64,000 nt of DNA from Chloroflexota bacterium (GTDB taxonomy: Bacteria; Chloroflexota; Dehalococcoidia; Lucifugimonadales; UBA3495): positions 29,937 through 93,936 of the forward strand of contig VXOG01000028.1 in assembly GCA_009840165.1 (NCBI GenBank). The letters run 5' to 3'. Positions 59,140 to 64,000 of this stretch are shown here, in pieces. The notes under the pieces are model-generated. The model saw nothing but the letters and a program-made list of their open reading frames with translations. It made no database searches and was not told the DNA's origin. Within the stretch, counting starts at the first letter, position 1. Each line of letters opens with the position of its first letter. A program made the position numbers and the translations under genes.

Positions 59140-59277
59140 ATCCTTACGGTTGTCTCTCCAGAGTCGGGCATCTGGTATGCTGACGAGAAGTAGGCCCGAT
59201 TCTAGCACTCATTCGGTTGTTTTAGAATACGCTGCGCTCCAGTCGCCGGCTTCACCCCTTTTGAGGAGTTCTCCCTG

Positions 59278-61329
59278 ATGCCCAATCGCCTTGCCAACGA
59301 GACCAGCCCCTACCTGCTGCAACACGCCGAAAACCCGGTGGACTGGTATCCCTGGGGCGAGGAGGCCCTCGATCGCGCGCGCGACGAGGACCGCCCCATC
59401 CTCCTCAGCATCGGCTATTCAGCCTGCCACTGGTGCCACGTCATGGAGCGCGAGTCTTTCGAGAACGACGATATCGCGGCCCTGATGAACGAGCATTTCG
59501 TCAACATCAAGGTGGATCGGGAGGAACGCCCCGACCTGGACGCCGTGTATATGGAGGCCGTCCAGATGCTGACCGGCAGCGGCGGCTGGCCCATGACCGT
59601 GTTTCTAACCCCCGAGGGTCACCCCTTCTACGGAGGCACCTATTTCCCTCCCGATGACCGCCAGGGGATGCCCGGCTTTCCCCGCCTGCTCGCCGCCGCC
59701 AGCCAGGCGTATCAAACCAATAAGAGCGAAATCGAGCGCGTCACCCGCCAACTCTCCGAACAAATGGGACGCAGCGGCCAGATGCCCCGGGGATTCACGC
59801 CATTGACCACCGAGGTAATGCACAATGCCTACTCGCAACTCGCAACTCAGTTCGACCACCTCAACGGCGGTTTCGGCAACGCCCCCAAGTTCCCCCAGCC
59901 CATGACACCCGAGTTCCTGCTGCGTTACTACCGCCACGGCTTCAACGCCCGCGCCCTGGAGATGGTCGAACTGACCTTGCAGAAGATGGCCTACGGCGGT
60001 ATGTACGACCAGGTGGGCGGCGGCTTCCACCGCTACTCCACCGACGCCTACTGGCTGGTGCCCCACTTCGAGAAAATGCTTTATGACAACGCGCTTTTGG
60101 CCCGCCTGTATCTCCACGCCTGGCAAGTCACTGGCAACCCGCTGTATCGTCGCATCACCGAGGAAACCCTGGATTACGTCCTCCGTGAAATGACCGACCC
60201 GGCCGGCGGCTTCTACTCGGCACAGGACGCCGACAGCGAAGGCGTCGAGGGCAAATTCTTCGTCTGGACCCCCATTGAACTGCGTCCCCTATTAGGCGAC
60301 GACGCCGACCTCATCATGGGCTACTACGGCGTCACCGAGCGCGGCAACTTCGAGGGTTCCAATATCCTCAACGTCCCGCGCCCGTCCGCAGACTACGCCA
60401 ACCAGCAGAGCATATCCGAGGAAACGCTGAGCGATGCCATCGCCCGCGCCCGCACCACCTTGCTGGAAGTACGCGAGCAGCGCATCCACCCGCTCCTTGA
60501 TGACAAGGTGTTGACATCCTGGAACGGCCTCATGCTCCGAGCCTTCGCCGAAGCCGGCGCCGCTCTGGACCGTCCCGACTACCTCGACGCCGCCCGCAAC
60601 AACGCCGCTTTCTTGCTCGATAACATGCGCGACGCCGACGGTCGCATCCTGCGCACCTGGCGCAACGGCGAGGCCAAGCTCCTCGGCTACCTGGAAGATT
60701 ATTCCTGCCTGACCGACGGCCTGCTCTCTCTCCACGAGGCGACCCTGGAACCTCGCTGGCTCCAGGAGGCCGTGGCCGTCGCCGACGGCATGAACGCACT
60801 ATTCTGGGACGACGCCGTCGGTGGTTTCTACGACACCGGCAGCGACCACGAGCAACTGGTGATCCGTCCCCGCGACGTGTTCGACAACGCCCAGCCCTGC
60901 GGTGGTTCCGTAGCCACCGACGTGTTACTCCGCCTCGGCGTAATCACCGGCAACGAAGACTATTCGTCCAAAGGCGCAACCCCGCTGCGCGCGTTGCAGC
61001 AGCTTCTGGGCCGCGCTCCGGCAGCCACCGGCCATTGGCTCGCCGCCCTCGACTTCTACGTTTCCCTACCCCGCGAAATAGTCATCGTGGGTCCCGCCGA
61101 TTCCGATTCCACCCAGGCAATGCTAAGGGAAATCAACGGACGGTTCATGCCCAACAAGGTCGCCGTCGGCATGGCCGATCCCGCCACCCCGCCACTGAAG
61201 GACTCTCCTCTTTTGGAACAGCGCGTCATGCAGGGCGGCCAGCCCACCGCCTACGTCTGCGAAAACTACGCCTGCCAACTCCCGGTCACCGACGCGGCAG
61301 CACTGGCCGCCCAACTCGACCGTCAGTAA
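59278..61329 (+). CDS. Thioredoxin domain-containing protein, DUF255/YyaL (spermatogenesis-associated protein 20-like)
   Basis: [70 protein letters not shown]. Confidence 0.96.
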   Translation: MPNRLANETSPYLLQHAENPVDWYPWGEEALDRARDEDRPILLSIGYSACHWCHVMERESFENDDIAALMNEHFVNIKVDREERPDLDAVYMEAVQMLTGSGGWPMTVFLTPEGHPFYGGTYFPPDDRQGMPGFPRLLAAASQAYQTNKSEIERVTRQLSEQMGRSGQMPRGFTPLTTEVMHNAYSQLATQFDHLNGGFGNAPKFPQPMTPEFLLRYYRHGFNARALEMVELTLQKMAYGGMYDQVGGGFHRYSTDAYWLVPHFEKMLYDNALLARLYLHAWQVTGNPLYRRITEETLDYVLREMTDPAGGFYSAQDADSEGVEGKFFVWTPIELRPLLGDDADLIMGYYGVTERGNFEGSNILNVPRPSADYANQQSISEETLSDAIARARTTLLEVREQRIHPLLDDKVLTSWNGLMLRAFAEAGAALDRPDYLDAARNNAAFLLDNMRDADGRILRTWRNGEAKLLGYLEDYSCLTDGLLSLHEATLEPRWLQEAVAVADGMNALFWDDAVGGFYDTGSDHEQLVIRPRDVFDNAQPCGGSVATDVLLRLGVITGNEDYSSKGATPLRALQQLLGRAPAATGHWLAALDFYVSLPREIVIVGPADSDSTQAMLREINGRFMPNKVAVGMADPATPPLKDSPLLEQRVMQGGQPTAYVCENYACQLPVTDAAALAAQLDRQ

Positions 61330-61330
61330 C

Positions 61331-61366
61331 TCCCTCTCCCTTGATGGGAGAGGGTTGGGGTGAGGG
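61331..61366. repeat. CCCTCTCCC...GGGAGAGGG-GGTGAGGG dispersed repeat
   Basis: ccctctcccttgatgggagagggttggggtgaggg. Confidence 0.8.
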
Positions 61367-61407
61367 TGAAATCCTCCCGTCTCGCACGGAAGAACCGTCA
61401 CCCAAGC

Positions 61408-62808
61408 CTACCGCGCCGGAACCAGCCCCGCGGCCATCACCGTATCCCGGTTGATGGTGTCGGGCAGCTTATAGCGCGGCCATAGTGAAAAGCCCAGCAG
61501 CACCAAGCCCCCTGCTAGCAACGGCGCCAACCGTATGCCCATGGGATTCTCCGGCGAGTCTCCCAGTTGCAGCACCAGGCTCAACAACAGCGGTGGCAGC
61601 GCGTAGGTGACTTTTTCAAAAAAGTTCTGCGTGGCGTAAAACAGCGCCTCACGTCGCTCGCCTCGCAACAGGGCGTCGTAGTCCGCGATGTCGGCGGTCA
61701 GCCCTTTGGGTAGCAGGAAAACTGCCGCCATGGGCATCCCGGCAATAAACATTACGACGAATCCCTGTAGCAACAGGCCGCCGCTCATCGCCAGCCCGAC
61801 CAGTCCAATCAGCGGGAACAGCAATGCGCTGGTCACCAGGCATACCCCATAAATCCGACGCTTGGTGACCCGACCGGCGGCAAACAGCATCCAAATGGCG
61901 ATGCCGGCTACGACTACCCCGGCGATAACGCTCATGGACAGGAAACTTGTGGCCGCGCCGTCCCGCTCTTGCAGCAGCACGCCGACTGCGAAAAACGGCA
62001 CCCAGCCCTGCAACACCCCGACCCCGGTGGTGAACATCACAAAGGTCGGCAGAAACGCCACGAACTGCGAATTGCGCAGCGTGTCCTTGAATCCCTGCCA
62101 GAAGTGCACTTCTGCCGGCGAAATGTCTCGCGGCGCTCGGTTCCACACCGCGCGCAGCGATAAGTAGCGAAATACCAGCGCCACCACCGCGAAAAAGGTC
62201 CCGGCAACCTGGAACCCAAAGGCATCCTTGATGAACCCTCCGGCCACTAGCCCCAGCCCGGCGCCGCCAACGGCGAACAGGAAGATCAGGCTCACCACGC
62301 TCATGCGGTCGCGCGCCGTCCTGGTCAATTCCGGCACCAGTGCCTCCAAAGCGCCGCTGGACATCGTCGCCGCCGTGAAGAACAGTTCCAGCATCAGCAC
62401 GAAGTACAGCGCATTCCACCAACTGCTGCCCTCCACGGGCAGCGACCAGATCAAAGCTCCGAACAGCGCATAAAACGGAGTGGAGAACATGATGAACGGA
62501 ATGCGCCGCCCCCACCGGCTCCGCGTCCGGTCACTCCACCAGCCAATCAGCGGATCCGTGAATGCGTCGATGAAGCGTCCCGCGAAAATCAGAACTCCCG
62601 CCAACACCCGGGCGTCTATGTCGAAACCCAGCAACGACACGTCAGGAACCCGGCTCATTCCCTCAATTGCCGGCGGCGCCAGGAAAAATAGCACCCACTG
62701 TTGCCGAAAATAGCTTATTGCCTGCAAACCCACGTGATCCGCAGAGAAAAGCATTTTGTTAAGCAGCGGCATTCGCGGCGCCGCTTGTCCCGCCGTATCC
62801 GTAGTCAT
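61408..62808 (-). CDS. MFS transporter, GPH sugar:cation symporter-like
   Basis: FIDAFTDPLIGWWSDRTRSRWGRRIPFIMFSTPFYALFG. Confidence 0.88.
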   Translation of the reverse strand: MTTDTAGQAAPRMPLLNKMLFSADHVGLQAISYFRQQWVLFFLAPPAIEGMSRVPDVSLLGFDIDARVLAGVLIFAGRFIDAFTDPLIGWWSDRTRSRWGRRIPFIMFSTPFYALFGALIWSLPVEGSSWWNALYFVLMLELFFTAATMSSGALEALVPELTRTARDRMSVVSLIFLFAVGGAGLGLVAGGFIKDAFGFQVAGTFFAVVALVFRYLSLRAVWNRAPRDISPAEVHFWQGFKDTLRNSQFVAFLPTFVMFTTGVGVLQGWVPFFAVGVLLQERDGAATSFLSMSVIAGVVVAGIAIWMLFAAGRVTKRRIYGVCLVTSALLFPLIGLVGLAMSGGLLLQGFVVMFIAGMPMAAVFLLPKGLTADIADYDALLRGERREALFYATQNFFEKVTYALPPLLLSLVLQLGDSPENPMGIRLAPLLAGGLVLLGFSLWPRYKLPDTINRDTVMAAGLVPAR

Positions 62809-62956
62809 TGCATAAGCTGCCAACCACTCATTCGGGCCGCAATGTACCACATCCGGGTTGTCCCGCAAGCCGGTGTGATAAGATAACTACCGTCGTTTTC
62901 GAGTCAGATCGACTGCTTATCAACCTCCCTAATCAGCGCCCAACAGAGGTTTCAAC

Positions 62957-63430
62957 ATGGCCATCACCGTAGGACAGCCCGCCCCCGACTTCACTCTCCA
63001 CGAAAACCCCGCCACACAGCACAGCCTCAGCGACTACCGTGGCAAGAACGTCGTTATCGCCTTCTTCCCCGGCGCTTTCACCGGCGTCTGCACCACCGAG
63101 ATGTGCGCCTTCCGAGACCGGATTGACGATTTCAACGGCCTGAACGCCGTCGTCCTCGGAATCACCGTTGACCCACCCTTCGCCCAAGCCGCTTGGAAAG
63201 CCGCCAACAACGTCGAGTACACCTTCCTCAGCGACTACAACCGCGAGGTCGTCAACGCCTACGATGTCGCCCTGCCCGGCCTCGCCGGAATGCAGGGTTA
63301 CGTCGCCGCCAAGCGCGCCGTTACCATCGTGGACGGCGAAGGCGTCGTCCGCTATCACTGGGTATCCGAATCGCCCGCTAACGAGCCGGACTACGACGAG
63401 GTGCGCGCCGCCGTCGCCGCCCTCAGCTAA
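62957..63430 (+). CDS. Peroxiredoxin/redoxin (AhpC/TSA family)
   Basis: VGQPAPDFTLHENPATQHSLSDYRGKNVVIAFFPGAFTGVCTTEMCAFRD. Confidence 0.94.
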   Translation: MAITVGQPAPDFTLHENPATQHSLSDYRGKNVVIAFFPGAFTGVCTTEMCAFRDRIDDFNGLNAVVLGITVDPPFAQAAWKAANNVEYTFLSDYNREVVNAYDVALPGLAGMQGYVAAKRAVTIVDGEGVVRYHWVSESPANEPDYDEVRAAVAALS

Positions 63431-63459
63431 ACTACTCGCCGGCTGGAACCATTCGGCGT

Positions 63460-63483
63460 AGGGGCGAATAATCATTCGCCCCT
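63460..63483. repeat. AGGGGCGAATAATCATTCGCCCCT palindrome, terminator-like
   Basis: Between convergent genes; similar to agggcggataatcatccgccct at 141-162. Confidence 0.7.
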
Positions 63484-63499
63484 ATTTTCATATCGACTG

Positions 63500-64000
63500 T
63501 CACGAGTGGCTGACCAGCCGCTCCACCACCATCTCCGTCAACCGTCCCGCATCCACCCCCAGGCACACGTTCACGTTCGCCTCCCGCCCGGTCATGCTGT
63601 ACCAGTCCACCACCGTCTGCCCCCGCGTCAGTTCGCCGCCCGTATCCACCGCCACTGCCAGCCGTTCCGTCTCAAACAGTGTCGGATCTACCGCGTATGC
63701 CACTGCTGGCACGTCGTTGTAGCGCACTGCCTCGCCCTCCGCCAGCCGGCCCAATCGCCGGTACGCCGCCCGCGTATATTCCGACGCCGACACCAACAGC
63801 CGCACCGCCGGGGCCGGACATTCAACCAGCCGAGCGAACTGTTCATCGGAAAACCCGCAGTGGTCGCAAACGTCCAACCCCACCTGCACGATCCGCACTC
63901 CGGAGTCATACAGAATCGCCGCCGCTTCCGGGTCCTCGTGTATGTTGGCCGTCGCTACGGGCGATACGTTGCCCGGAACTCGCACCGCGCCCCCCATCAC
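63500..64000 (-). CDS. Inosine-uridine preferring nucleoside hydrolase family, truncated by window edge
   Basis: MMGGAVRVPGNVSPVATANIHEDPEAAAILYDSG; EANVNVCLGVDAGRLTEMVVERL. Confidence 0.85.
   Translation of the reverse strand: MMGGAVRVPGNVSPVATANIHEDPEAAAILYDSGVRIVQVGLDVCDHCGFSDEQFARLVECPAPAVRLLVSASEYTRAAYRRLGRLAEGEAVRYNDVPAVAYAVDPTLFETERLAVAVDTGGELTRGQTVVDWYSMTGREANVNVCLGVDAGRLTEMVVERLVSHS

Noticed and set aside
57630-59208. Reading the split thioredoxin ORFs as nonsense pseudogenes or stop-codon reassignment
   Set aside because: Identical TGA placement at the catalytic Cys in two paralogues, intact downstream frames, selA nearby, and TGA used as a normal stop elsewhere favour Sec.
1-64000. 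CRISPR arrays or rRNA genes
   Set aside because: No regularly spaced direct repeats or rRNA-like conserved sequence was seen by eye.

Overview
This 64 kb GC-rich window looks like part of a Chloroflexi (SAR202/Dehalococcoidia-like) genome. That placement is inferred from gene content and intergenic repeat style and was not tested. About 50 protein genes are well supported: two paralogous ThDP enzymes flanking a type II restriction-modification pair (BglII-like), amidohydrolase/CoA-transferase/acyl-CoA dehydrogenase catabolic genes, polyamine genes (speD, speB), a Gld-like ABC exporter operon, a MoxR/VWA (NorQ/NorD-like) module, a peptide ABC transporter, an Endonuclease Q homologue, selA, dcd, a riboflavin operon with two DHBP synthases, prfB, thrS and several thiol-redox genes. 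Five tRNA genes are present. The main discovery is a tandem pair of extracytoplasmic TlpA/thioredoxin-like lipoprotein genes at 57.6-59.1 kb on the minus strand. Each is split in the ORF track by one in-frame TGA at the first position of the CxxC active site (UPTC and UPHC), so both are very probably selenoproteins; a canonical selA lies about 10 kb upstream. Other notable signals: the programmed +1 frameshift of prfB, an attenuator-like hairpin between promoter and start codon of speD, a MITE-like element in two inverted copies with a perfect 21-bp TIR in one copy, a repeat-containing HExxH metallopeptidase, an EndoQ with a possible beta-clamp-binding C-terminus, and several dispersed palindromic repeat families.
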